Shown: positions 43,718-54,211 of the stretch, piece after piece | How positions within the stretch are numbered: the stretch's first letter is position 1 | Layout of the letters: each line of letters starts with the position of its first letter | Source of the DNA: Pseudocercospora fijiensis CIRAD86 | Lineage: Eukaryota; Ascomycota; Dothideomycetes; Mycosphaerellales; Mycosphaerellaceae | Reading direction: 5' to 3' | Assembly (NCBI RefSeq): GCF_000340215.1 | Contig: NW_006921537.1 | Location: forward strand, 2,135,011-2,199,010 | DNA length: 64,000 bases | Position numbers and translations under genes: made by a program | The notes under the pieces: generated by a model | Database searches by the model: none | What the model was told of the DNA's origin: nothing | The model's input: only the letters and a program-made list of their open reading frames with translations

Positions 43718-44484
43718 GATTGTTGATTGCTCACGGCGAGGCGGAAACGGCAGCTGTCTCGCTTGCGGATTGCTGTGACTTCCACACTGGGCTGCATGCC
43801 ATGCCATGCCATGCCATGCCATGCCATACCTCGCCTTCATGCCTTCATGCCTTCATGCCTTGTGCCTTACTCAGGATTCGAGCACAGCGGCCAAGTAACA
43901 CATGCACGTTCACGCAGGAAGAAAGCAGATACACACCAGAAAAGACGCCTGTCATGAACATCTCCACCTGTTTGCTCCTTCAGCCGCATTGAGCTGCCGG
44001 TGGCTGGTCTGGGTGTGCTGGCGAGCTCACGAAATTGCCCTCGTGAGCAGATGAAGTGAAGAAAGAAAATATTGGCCTATGCCAGGCTCACGTTGACAGC
44101 TCAGCAACGAGTACAAGGCAAGGCAAGGGTGTGGACAGACTACCGCCGCACGGCACGGGCAAGGGGTTTCGTGTCCCACCTTCACCAGGTCGCACGGCGT
44201 GCTCAACAGTGATCGTAGGCCACTTTTCCTCGCAGGACGCGCGTGTTGCTGCAGCCGAAATATGACGAGCTGTTTTCAACTCTGCTGGCCTGGCCTGGAA
44301 GATGATGATGTCTGTGGCGCGCGTGTGCAGAACTCCAGATGTGCCCGCCCACAGAGTTGCGGGCGGATGTCGAAGCCGTCGGCTGTGGCTCGCCTGGTGA
44401 CATTTCTTTCCACGACAATCTACGCCATTGCCCTCACATCTCCCATATTTCGAAACATTCGCGCCGCCACCCGACCACAGCACC
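43718..44484. other. Divergent intergenic region with pentanucleotide repeat
   Basis: These 767 bp lie between the conserved unknown gene (minus) and the oxidoreductase (plus). They contain an ATGCC tandem repeat and a TTCATGCC triplicate (about 43795-43862). The rest is ordinary non-coding sequence that must hold two promoters. Confidence 0.5.
43795..43862. repeat. ATGCC microsatellite followed by TTCATGCC repeats
   Basis: About six ATGCC units are followed by three TTCATGCC units. The tract lies just upstream of a start codon on the minus strand and would encode Met-Ala-Trp-His repeats if translation began at 43840. Confidence 0.85.
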
Positions 44485-45501
44485 ATGGCCATCAAGTACG
44501 GGATAATCGGCACGAATTGGATTACGGATTCGTGGATCCTGGCTGCAAAGAAAACTGGCAAGTGGCAGCTGCATGCTGTATACTCGAGAACACACGACCA
44601 GGCTGAGAAGTTTGCATCCAAACACGGAGCGACCAAGCTCTACACTTCGCTCGACAAGCTCTTCTCAGACAACGATCTGCAAGCCATTTACATCGCCTCA
44701 CCAAACAACCTCCATTACGAGCAGGCGAAGCAAGCATTGCAAGCCAAGAAGCATGTCATTCTCGAGAAGCCAGCCACTTCGACTGTAGCAGAGCTGGATG
44801 ATCTGTTCAGGATAGGGAAAGAGCAAGGCGTTTACCTCATCGAGGCATACAGACATATCCAGGAAGCCAACTACAAGAAGCTCCAAAAGCTTGTAAATGA
44901 AGAGAAGAGGCTGGGTCCGATCTATGGAGCAAGTTTTCAATATGCTGCTTACAGTAGCCGATACAACAATGTGCTCGCCGGCGAAGAGCCGAATATCTTC
45001 TCGCTCAAGTTCTCAGGTGGCAGCCTCGTGGACATTGGGGTGTACCCGGTGGCATTTGCCGTTGCGCTGTTTGGAAGACCGAAATCTCAGATCTACGTGC
45101 CTGTGAAGTGCCATACAGGAGTCGATGCTGGAGGTGTTGGGATCCTGCAGTACGAAAGTTTTGGGGTGCAGATCAATGCCTCCAAAGCATACCAAAGCAC
45201 TGCTCCTTGCGAAATCTATGGTCAGAAAGGAACCATTACGATCAATGCTACTACCGATATCAGTACGCTCGCGCATTGGAACCCTAAGACGAAGCAAACC
45301 GAGGAATTGGCGGGTCCGTATAAGACTGTGGAGAAGCCGAATGTGAATATGGAGGAGGAAGCGCTTGAGTTCGCCAGAATAATAGATCAGAACGATGAAC
45401 GGGCTCTTGGCGAGTTGGAGAAGATTTCCAGGGACGTTCTGCATGTCACTACAGACATGCGCCGGCAGGCGGGTATTATATATCCGGCTGACAACCGGTG
45501 A
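44485..45501 (+). CDS. Gfo/Idh/MocA family NAD(P)-dependent oxidoreductase
   Basis: The 338-aa, single-exon product starts at CACCATGGCC (44485), a near-ideal context. The Rossmann motif is KYGIIGTNWITDSWI at the N terminus. The conserved EKP motif (HVILEKPATST) marks the catalytic Lys, and a GGSLVDIGVYPV segment follows, as is usual in the family. Members oxidise or reduce sugars, inositols or dihydrodiols. The closest resemblance by eye is to the dimeric dihydrodiol dehydrogenase/YdgJ group, but the substrate cannot be read from sequence. It converges on CNS1 with 147 bp between stop codons. Confidence 0.88.
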   Translation: MAIKYGIIGTNWITDSWILAAKKTGKWQLHAVYSRTHDQAEKFASKHGATKLYTSLDKLFSDNDLQAIYIASPNNLHYEQAKQALQAKKHVILEKPATSTVAELDDLFRIGKEQGVYLIEAYRHIQEANYKKLQKLVNEEKRLGPIYGASFQYAAYSSRYNNVLAGEEPNIFSLKFSGGSLVDIGVYPVAFAVALFGRPKSQIYVPVKCHTGVDAGGVGILQYESFGVQINASKAYQSTAPCEIYGQKGTITINATTDISTLAHWNPKTKQTEELAGPYKTVEKPNVNMEEEALEFARIIDQNDERALGELEKISRDVLHVTTDMRRQAGIIYPADNR

Positions 45502-45648
45502 AGGGCAGAGAGCCGGTCCAGGATTAGTTCTACAATACTGTACATACAGTATAGTCCTTGTCCATGCACATGGTGAAACGGTTACGGTCAGAGCTGTCCG
45601 AAGCGTAGACTCCTCGACTGGCACGACGACTAGCTGGACCAACGCTTA

Positions 45649-46967
45649 CTACATGCTCCTACTACGTCGAGCTTTGAATTGCTCGATCCACTCCGAAGCC
45701 CTAGCCTTTGGTACAACGTAGACTCGCACTAGACCGTCTACGATCTCGAGCTTACCGCTGCCGAGAAGTTTCATTAGACTGAGCTTCTTCCCAGCCTTGA
45801 TTAATCCTCCCTGCACAGTCTCCATGTAGCACTCGACCACCTGGGCATCCGAGTATTCCTGTTTCTCATCCCAAGGTACAGGCAGGATGTACTGGAGATG
45901 CTCAAGCAACGTCTCGTTCTCCTGAAATGCCTTAATGAAATCCGTCTGAGCATGTAAAGGATACAGAAACAACACCGGGAACGACAAGACCGAACAAGGA
46001 TCGTTAGCATCCGCAAGTGATATTTTCGCATCTTCCATCTCAGGCGGACTCTCCGTTTCACGACTCAGAATATTACGGGATTTGAGCGCCAGCCGGAGCG
46101 TCGCCTGTTCGCTTCGTGTGCGCTCCTTACGTGCGGCACGCTCACGTTGGAGGTTGGTGATATAATCCCGGCGCTTCTCGGTGGCTGTTAGCAGGGATTT
46201 GAGCGCAGCGTTGCTTGCGTCAAATTGCAAGCCGGAAGTGCAAGCATCCAGGGCTTCGGGTATCTTGTCTAGAGCCAGACAAGCTGACGCCGCTCGATAC
46301 CAGGCCTTTGCATTCTTTGGGTTGAGTCGAAGTGCTGCAGCACAATCCGTGTTGCACGATCCGTAGTTTTCTGTGATTGTCGTTTGGTCAGTCGTGATGC
46401 GTGGTGTAGGAACGTATTCTTGATTCGGGCAGCGATACTCATCTCGAGGTTACAGAGCGCTCTATTGACGAGACATGCTTCCTCATGTTCGCGTTCCTTT
46501 TTCGCCTCAGCCTCCTCATCGATCTCGATGACCTTGACAGAAGCATCCGGCTCTGCTTCTGTAGTCTTCAGGGTGCCACGAAGGGTCTGGATAGCTTGCG
46601 TATAGAAGTCACGAGCATCTTTCCAGTTTTTGGCTCTAGCCTGCTCATTGCCTTGCTCCCTGAAGTTTGCAGCGACTTCAGCTTTGGTACCTTCATATGC
46701 AAGAGCTTTGATAGCTTCTAACATGACATTTTCGCCACCTTCGCCGTCCGTCTCGTCCAGCGAAGTCATGAACAGCGGAACACGATTCAGCTCCTTGAGT
46801 ACCTCATCTGCGGACTTTTGTTCTCGTGTCCGCATGCCAGGCGGCATTTGCGCTGACATGGCCTCAACGAAGTCATCAGCATCCCGATGAGGGTTGGAAA
46901 TTGCAGAATCGTCTGCGGCCGTTATTATGGACTGCGTCGTAGGTTTATTGCTTTCATTTTGCGCCAT
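45649..46967 (-). CDS. CNS1: CNS1/TTC4-type TPR co-chaperone of Hsp90
   Basis: Two exons on the minus strand: 46967-46439 and 46370-45649; the 68-nt GT-AG intron restores NLEMKNYGSCNTDCAAAL. Product 416 aa. TPR repeats span about residues 88-215 (FREQGNEQARAKNWKDARDFYTQAI, ACLVNRALCNLEM, RLNPKNAKAWYRAASACL), with residues of a carboxylate clamp that would bind the Hsp90/Hsp70 EEVD tail. A charged helix follows. The C-terminal wheel-type domain has SFPVLFLYPLHAQTDFIKAFQE and ends with VRVYVVPKARASEWIEQF. Yeast CNS1 is essential and supports Hsp90 clients and elongation factor 2. Confidence 0.92.
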
Positions 46968-47396
46968 ATCGAGATCTGATCGTTTCGACCATGCAGCTGC
47001 CAGGCCTGACTCAAGTTTGTCCCTGCGTTTTGCAGTGCCTCAGAAGTCGCTTAGATTGCGCAAATGTCGGCCTTGACTCGAGTCAAATGCAAGTGCTCTA
47101 AGCGATGTTGGAGACCTTGTTGTTGAACCTGAAGTGTACAGGTGTTGTGCAGTAAAGAATTTGCGCGATTGATGTTTGACGTGCATGGCGTGGTCCGCTA
47201 CCCGACTTGTCGAGAAATCCGAAGTATTTGTCCGATGGTCGGCCACTTTTTATCCGGATACTTGACGTGGTCATCTTCCAGTGGCTACAACAAGGGCGAA
47301 AGGAATATAAGGCAACTTCCCCGATGCTTACATCGTATCTCACCCTCACCCTCACCCTCACCCTCATGCCTAGAATCAGCGGCATTATTGTACGAT
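46968..47396. promoter_or_regulatory. CNS1 upstream region with CCCTCA repeat
   Basis: These 429 bp of normal composition lie upstream of CNS1, up to the edge of RIP-altered DNA. A CCCTCA hexamer repeats about four times at 47342-47367. No gene was recognised. Confidence 0.5.
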
Positions 47397-48060
47397 AGCA
47401 TCTAATAGTCCGGTCGAGTCGCTCTTTACTGGGTTCCGCAACTATATATTTCCTCCTAGCAAGTTCTCCGGAAATTAGCCTTTCCTATAGCCTAGGCGTA
47501 ACTCGCCGTGTATTGCGGTACCTGCCCTCGTATGCTAGACAGATCTTAGGAAACTAGGGATTATTTAAGCAATATACCTTGATATTGTTCGCTTATTATA
47601 TAATATTTCTAAATAGCTATAAGCTTTTATTTTAAATTTTATTAAACTAAAAGACTTTATACTATAGGCTATATATTTTCTATAGTACTAGTGTTTTTCA
47701 CGCCTCTATGAGAATAGTAGACTTAGTTGTTAAGTATGAAAATCTAATCTAATTTATATATATATATATATTAAGTTATTATTTTTATACTTAAATTTAA
47801 TATCTAGCTATAGTATCTCTACTACTAGATAGACTATAAAGCAGCCTATTTAATAGATCTACTTAAAAATACTTCTAGTACTAGAGTCTAGACTACTAGT
47901 CTAGTTAAGGATAAAGCTATACTACCTCTATACTACTAGGTCCTCTACGGATCTAGCAATTATACTAATTCTCTTAGAAGCTAAACAGTCTTAAATCTTA
48001 GTACTAGCTAGCAGTAGCGACTTTATAAAACACAACGATCCGCTAGGCCTTCTATCCGCT
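47397..48060. other. Small RIP-mutated relic
   Basis: Composition changes sharply to TpA-rich with few CpA/TpG, then back at about 48060. A TA repeat lies at about 47756-47771. No coding family, inverted repeat or LTR was recognised in it. Confidence 0.55.
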
Positions 48061-49670
48061 CCGAGACAGTCCTGCTTTTGGGTCCTTCGCTGCACCCTGC
48101 TAGACTATATTCTTTCCCGACAGTCCAAATTGCCGGTTCCTGCCCTCGGGCTTTGAAATCAGCCTTTGCCTAGGGTATAGTGTCCGTCTTTCGCCCGGCA
48201 CTACTCATATTCTGAAGTGTGAGGTGGTAGAAATGCTTCACACGGGCTTCTGCAGTCAGTCGCTTATGCGTTGCAGGAGCCGGACGATGCGAGCCTCCTG
48301 GCTACGCAGCTTGCAGGCGGTGCTTCAATGGGATCCTGCATGTATACAGTACATGTGTGTGGCGTTGGAGTTGGGATGCAGTCTGGGGAGCTGGCATTGT
48401 GCAGTAGTGCAAAGAACAACTCAGTTGCCGTGTATAACTCTCTCGCGATCCCAAGCGGCCAAGCCGGATATGGCAGAGGCGCGGCGAACGATGATGCCGG
48501 AGCCAAAACCTAAGTGTAGCCACGAATTACCGTCCGGCTAATGTGTACATGGCGTTGTCGCGCCGCCCTTTTTTTCCAACAGTTGCAAGATGCAAGATGC
48601 AGGTACAGGCCGGCGAAAGATTCTCCTCAACAGCGCTGAAGATCCGATGCCGCGAGGCCATGACCAAGGCTTGTTCGCGCGTCATGCTGAGCTGCTAAGG
48701 CTGCGTGATGCTGCAGGATGAAACGAGGCAAATTTGTGGTCAGAAGGGCGCAGTAGTGTATCATAGTGACTCGCCGTCAACCAGAGCATAGTGGCGCTGC
48801 TCCTGTCACGATGCCCCAGGTTGTCTCCAACCATTCGCAAATTGTCACACTGCAAGACAAGGCTGCATCACGTATTGACCCCTCCCAATCTCCACGCGCT
48901 ATCTCAGTTATCGGACCATCGGTGATGTTGGATCTCCAGACTCCATGCACTGACTGACATCGGTTAGATGAGGAACACGTGCTGGAAGGAGCAAGGCGCG
49001 GGGATGATGCCTGGTCGAATTGTGAGGCCTCAAAGATGAGCTGCGCAGTGTGCACCATCAGCAGAATTCCATCTTTTCGCGTTGATGATGGAGGACGGCA
49101 GCTTTCGCGTTGTATTACTGCATTGCATGATGATGAATGGCAACGAGTGTGCAGTGCAGTGTGCCGGTAGCTTCAACTCTCCGGGGGGAGGGTTCGGCGC
49201 CGTGTGGACACCTGGCTGCAGCTGCAGGTGCAGTGCAGTAGCGCTGGACCGCGGGCGCCCGGCTGAGCGGCAGCGGGCATGCTACTGCAGGGAGGACCCA
49301 GAAGCGCGCAGGCACAGGTCGGCATGGCGAAGCAAGGGCTCAGCGGTTTCGGTCTGGGGGAGGCGAAACGAAAGGCCAAATAATAGGCAGTGATCTTCTG
49401 ATTAAGGGGGCCAGCGGAACAGCATGGTGCGGCGTGGGCTGCTCATGTAACTTCGATCCGACTGCATGCAGAGGCCGAGGATCACTGTCATCATCGTGTG
49501 ATGGTCACTTGGACGCGTGCCGCCGCAGCAATGATTGGTGACTGCCGCGATCGCAAGCAAGGCGAGAGCATCGTTGATTCGTTTCGGGGGAGGCGCTCTT
49601 ATCGATTAGCTATATATCAGCAACTGCAGGGGTGGCACGGGGCAAGCAGAGTTGCTAGCAATTCCGGCAG
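48061..49670. other. Non-RIP intergenic DNA, no gene recognised
   Basis: This is 1.6 kb of ordinary composition (CpA/TpG present, even enriched in TGCAG-type words) between two RIP-altered segments. Open frames here are short, overlap on both strands and look like chance. No RNA gene was seen. Confidence 0.55.
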
Positions 49671-51009
49671 TACCTAGCCCCGCTAAGCCTAGTACAAATT
49701 GTAGTCTTAGTATTTCTATATCCTCTATTAATCTTAAATTCTGTCTAAATTATCTCTTCTAACAGTCTCTATACTATATAATAGAATAGACCTATTAACG
49801 CCTAACGACGTCGGCGCCCTTTAGTCGCTTTAAGAACGAGTATTTAACCTTATAGAAGATTTTAAAATAGACACTAGTAACTAGTAATTAGTCTAGAGAC
49901 AATATAGTAACTAATATATCTATAAATCTATTAGAAAGCTATCTATAACAATACCTAATATAGAAATAGGCCTGTGTTACGAGAAGTTATACTTCTACTA
50001 TATAGAAAAATAGCGCTATAATAAGCTAGGTAAGGAAGTAGTAGGTATTAAGGGTAGGCGTATATTTAAGCTACTAAATAAGAAGTATAAAATCGGCTTT
50101 ATTACTAAGGCTAAATACTATAATTATAAAGCTACTAGAAGAGTTAGTATTTGCCGTTATACCTCTACTAGTTAGTATATATACGATATTAACTATTTTA
50201 ATAGCTAGAAGAGTCGGAAAGATATACTACTAATACTAGTATACTAAAGATAAAGTTATAAAAGAAATAGATAACTTACCGTAGGCTAGAAGGACCTTTA
50301 GCGCCTTATAGGAGTAATATAGCGGCAATCTCGGTATATCCTATCTCGATATTACTACTATATAAAATACCGCTAAATAATTGCCTTATTATAACTATAA
50401 TAGGCGCTTTATAACCCTAGAAAAGAGAGGCAATATAGAGCTTTAATTATAGGCTATTATAGACTATAAAGAAATATAACCTATACTTCTAAGAATTTAG
50501 TATCTATACTAGGGACAGTATTAGAAGGGGGTTTATCTAGGCTATAGAAGAAGGTATTTAGTAATTAATAAAGTACGGTAAATTAATACTACTAGACGAT
50601 ACGTACGAGGTTAATTAGCTAGACTAGAAGATATTCAACCTTCTAGTGTATAATAATAATATTAAATAGCGGCCTATAGTATATATGCTACTAGAAAGCA
50701 GTATAGTGTTGTCTAACGTCTGTCGTCTACGTATAAGCGCTTAGCTATATAGCTTCTTAGAGTCGTTATAGTAAGCCTAGCGAATAGCAACTATAATAGT
50801 CTATTCTTTATAACTTAGCGTCTAGATAATAGGCTATTAAAGATATATTTCTATAGATTTATACCTACCTCTATTAACGATACTCGTTATAGACTATCTA
50901 ACGTAAATAATAAATTTCCGCTCTAAGGCGTCTATAAGAAGGGCTATAAGAAGCTATTATAGGTTATACTATATATAGAGTCTAAGGAAGAGATAGAGAT
51001 TAGAATATA
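49671..51009. other. RIP-mutated relic with coding-like stretch
   Basis: Strongly TpA-rich. On the plus strand about 49970-50580 reads in a single phase with only TAG/TAA breaks and a Tyr/Lys/Arg-rich product. The family was not recognised. It forms the left flank of LTR element B. Confidence 0.45.
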
Positions 51010-51198
51010 TATAAGAAGGGTTATATTAGTAGGTAGATAGGGTAGTAGTAAATTAGTGTAGTATTCGATAGAGATCTAAAAGGAGAGGGAGGAAGGCAGG
51101 CTAGTTAGCCTAACGCTAAGCGCTAAGCCCTGCCTAAGGCATTAGGACCCTAGCTTCACTCGGCCTAGTTATATACTAATTACGTATAGCCTCTAACA
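51010..51198 (-). repeat. 3' LTR of copy B
   Basis: 189 bp. Its reverse complement matches the LTRs of copy A. It starts TGTTAGAGGC and ends TATA in place of TACA through RIP. Confidence 0.85.
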
Positions 51199-52392
51199 TA
51201 CGCTTCCCTTCTAAAGGCCGCGCCCTCGTAGCCTGTCTATGTTCTAATCTAATCTCCGCTACTACTAACTTAGCAGATTAACTAAGCTGTTTAGCCGCGC
51301 TAAATTAAACGCTTAACTACCTAATTATGTAACTATATTAAACCTTACCTTCTAGTACAATGTCTAACTCTAACTACGCTATCCTTGTATATAATAAAGT
51401 AATATATAACTATAAGAATTAAGGACTATCGACTAATTATAATACGAGCACGCCTTCCCTACTATAATAGGTAGGCGTACGAGGTATTATAGTACTACCT
51501 CCGTTCTAAGTAATGTCGTTCCGAGTTCTCTACGTCTACTCTAAAAGACCTAGAAATGTCCGCTTCCGAGGGTTGTTCTTATTATTACGAGGGCTATTAT
51601 TTACTATCGTAGTTTTACTAGCCCTAATTAGTTAGGTTTAGTAGCCTTTAAGTATTAACTAATTATATCTTTTTAAAAAACTTAGTTCTTCTAGTTTCTA
51701 TAGGTAAAGGCTATTATAAGTATAATAGTTAAGGTTTGTTTTACTTAAAGGGTCGGAAAGATCGAGGAGTAACTTATTGTTCGTAAGATCGACCCTAGCT
51801 AGCTTAGCTCTATAGTTTTTGCCCTTAGTTAGTCTATTAGTCGCTTAATCTTTTAAGCGGCCCTTAGTGTTTTAACTTGTCCTTAAAGTTTTAATTAAAC
51901 CTTTAATATAGCTATTCTTTTAACTTAATAGTACGCTCTAGCTCGTAGTATAGGTAAGATTGTATCTATAGGCGTAGCGACAATAGTAAGTAATGTTAAT
52001 AATAGCGGCGCTAGTCGTCTTAGCGCTAACTTTACCTTACTCCTAATTCCTTCTTCGACCGATAACGCTTTAATTAGTAACACACTCCGCAATACCGTTA
52101 CTAATATAGGCGCGTCGGCTGCCGGTATACTACTAGCTTATAGCGCGATACTATTATTATTACTATCGTTACTCGTATACGCGCGCGCGCCCTCGCCGAT
52201 TACCTAGGCCTCGATAGAATAAAGGAATAAGAGGAGAATCTAAATACTAGGGGAAGGGTCTTATAGGGCGCATTAGTAAAGAGGTAGAAGCCTTAAAAGA
52301 GTAGTAACTAATTGGCGCGTCGTAGCGTACTAGCGTAGTCTTATTATCCTTTGCTAACAATTGCTTATAGCTAATTAGTTAGCTAATAGCAC
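51199..52392 (-). other. 3' non-coding region of copy B
   Basis: This is the reverse complement of copy A 58133-59383 at lower identity. It carries no coding potential and lies between the pol end and the 3' LTR. The AGCAC at 52388-52392 is the left half of the target duplication made by copy A. Confidence 0.8.
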
Positions 52393-52580
52393 TGTTAGAG
52401 GCTACACGTGATTGGTATGTAACTAGCTCGAGTGAAGCTAGGGTCTCGGTGCCTTAGGCACGGCTTGGCGCTTGGCGTTGGGCTAACTGGCCTGCCTTCC
52501 TCCTTCTCCTCCTAGTTCTCTATCGAATACTACTCGTACCCACTACCACCCTATCTACCTGCTAATATACCCTTCTTATA
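52393..52580 (+). repeat. 5' LTR of copy A
   Basis: 188 bp, differing from the 3' LTR at nine positions, every one of them CA/TA or TG/TA. It contains ATCGAATACTA (52522-52532), complementary to the primer site. Confidence 0.92.
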
Positions 52581-52591
52581 TAGTATTCGAT
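52581..52591 (+). other. Self-complementary primer-binding site of copy A
   Basis: TAGTATTCGAT follows the 5' LTR without a gap and is the exact reverse complement of ATCGAATACTA inside the LTR (52522-52532). Pairing stops after 11 nt on both sides. This is the arrangement known for self-priming elements of the Tf1 group. Confidence 0.75.
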
Positions 52592-52801
52592 CCACCCTTT
52601 GAGGGTAGTAGCTAGATAGTCCTTATTTCAAGCTTTTAGCGGTGTAGCTACAATAACTAATCTAACTATATTGCGCCCGAAGAACGGGACCTATACGTAC
52701 CATTCTACTAAAACAACCGTACCAATCATTAAGCAAGGCCTTCTATACGGCCTATTATACTGAGTTAAGTATACTAAGCCGATATCCACTAATTCCGCTA
52801 C

Positions 52802-54211
52802 ATCCGTATCTTAGGGGCTAATAATACATTATTAGTGTCGCCCCTTACAATAGCCGGTTTATTACGAAACAACAACCGTGCTGCCGCTAGCAGCGCTAGC
52901 AATAACAATGCTAGTGGCACAGTACCTACTAAAGTGCCTGCTAAAGCACCTGCTAAGGTGCCTGCTAAAGAGCCTGCTACTAGGCCTGCCGAAGAACCTA
53001 TAGTTCTAGGTGACGACCTAGAATTGCCTGTCGACGACATTCTTAATAATATTGTTAATCGTCGATATAGCTAACTAGCCTTTAGTCCTCAACTAGTAGG
53101 GAGACTTTAAGAAGCTACCTAAAACAGGCTTACTGCCCTACGTCAAGAACAATAGCTGAAGGATAATCTCCTCGAAATTCGCCGCCTTTAGGAGGCCCTA
53201 ACAACCAACACTGAGCCGATAGTAGGGCCTTCCTCACTATTAGTCCTAGTCTAGAAGAAGGATGCTAAACTCAAGGACTGCACCGTGTTTAATGGCTCTA
53301 GTCGAAAGTAATACAACGACTACATTCGTAACTGTAAGCTTAACCAACGAAACGCACCTAGGGCTCTACTAAACGACTATTCACTAGTCGTCTATACTAT
53401 ATAGTACATTAATAGCGACCTAAAGCGCACCTAGGATAACCATTTTAATTCCCTTAATAACTAGACTGCTGTTCAGTAGCAAACCTACAAAACCATCATA
53501 TTAGACACCCTTAGAAACCCTATACTAAGGTAACAATACGCTTAGGACTAATACCTTCGAGCCAAGTAAAAGACTAATTAATCGGCTCGCTTATTTGAGG
53601 CCTATTTAAAGACCCTCGAGGACGATTTACTACCTAAAACCGACTCCATCTAGATATCTAAGATACGACCTAAACTGAGATAGGAACTGGTCCTTAAATT
53701 GGACCGCCGCCGTGTGTTTGAATAGGCCAACCTAATACGTATTCAATTCATAGTCGAAGTGGAAATAGCCGAGCGGGCTGTTTAGCTCTAGCAACGACTA
53801 GAATCGAGGATCCGACTAGCTAGTACCAACCGCGGTAATCGTAGTGCCCGCGGAGGCAATAGCTAAGGGTCCTACCAAAACAACAATGCTGACAATAGGA
53901 ATAGTAATAACGACCGTGGAAGAAGCCGTGGCCGGCGGCTATACAGAGGAGGCCGCGATAGGGGCCGTAGAAGGGGCTCGTATCCCTACAGTACTAATCG
54001 CTCGGCTAACAACAGCGGCAACAGCTATAGCAATCCCCTAACCGGACTAAAGTGCTTCAATTGTAATAGCACTAGCTATCTACTAGGCTAATGCGACAAA
54101 CCTAAGGACTAGGCCCGAATCGACCGTGCTGCCGCCGAACACCGAAAGCACCTTTTAGCAGCTAACGCTACCCCTATAGGCCAACCTTCTTATTAGTCGA
54201 AAAAAGAGTAA
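52802..54211 (+). pseudogene. Gag of copy A, RIP-inactivated
   Basis: Coding-like in one phase (3n+2) to a TAA at 54209-54211. The N-terminal part has repeats of Val/Ala-Pro-Ala-Lys (52928-52980). The middle is helical capsid-like sequence. An Arg/Gly/Asn-rich RNA-binding region follows (about 53830-54040), and then a zinc knuckle at 54053-54095 whose His codon now reads Tyr. The start codon is unclear because RIP has changed the region. Confidence 0.75.
54200..54208 (+). other. Candidate minus-one frameshift site between Gag and Pol
   Basis: A run of six A (54200-54205), read AAA AAA GAG in the Gag phase, lies just before the Gag stop. Pol continues one base back from here. Copy B keeps the same A6 run at about 63503-63508 (as T6 on the plus strand). 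Confidence 0.45.

Noticed and set aside
44199..44606. Plus-strand frame upstream of and overlapping the MocA oxidoreductase
   Set aside because: It overlaps the oxidoreductase start in another phase and shows no conserved motif.
47342..47367. Possible interstitial telomere repeat
   Set aside because: The unit is CCCTCA, not CCCTAA, with only about four copies in a gene upstream region. It is a simple hexamer microsatellite.
48224..49393. Short overlapping open frames on both strands as candidate genes
   Set aside because: They overlap each other in several phases, have no recognisable domain, and show cysteine-rich, low-quality composition. There is no splice pattern that improves them.
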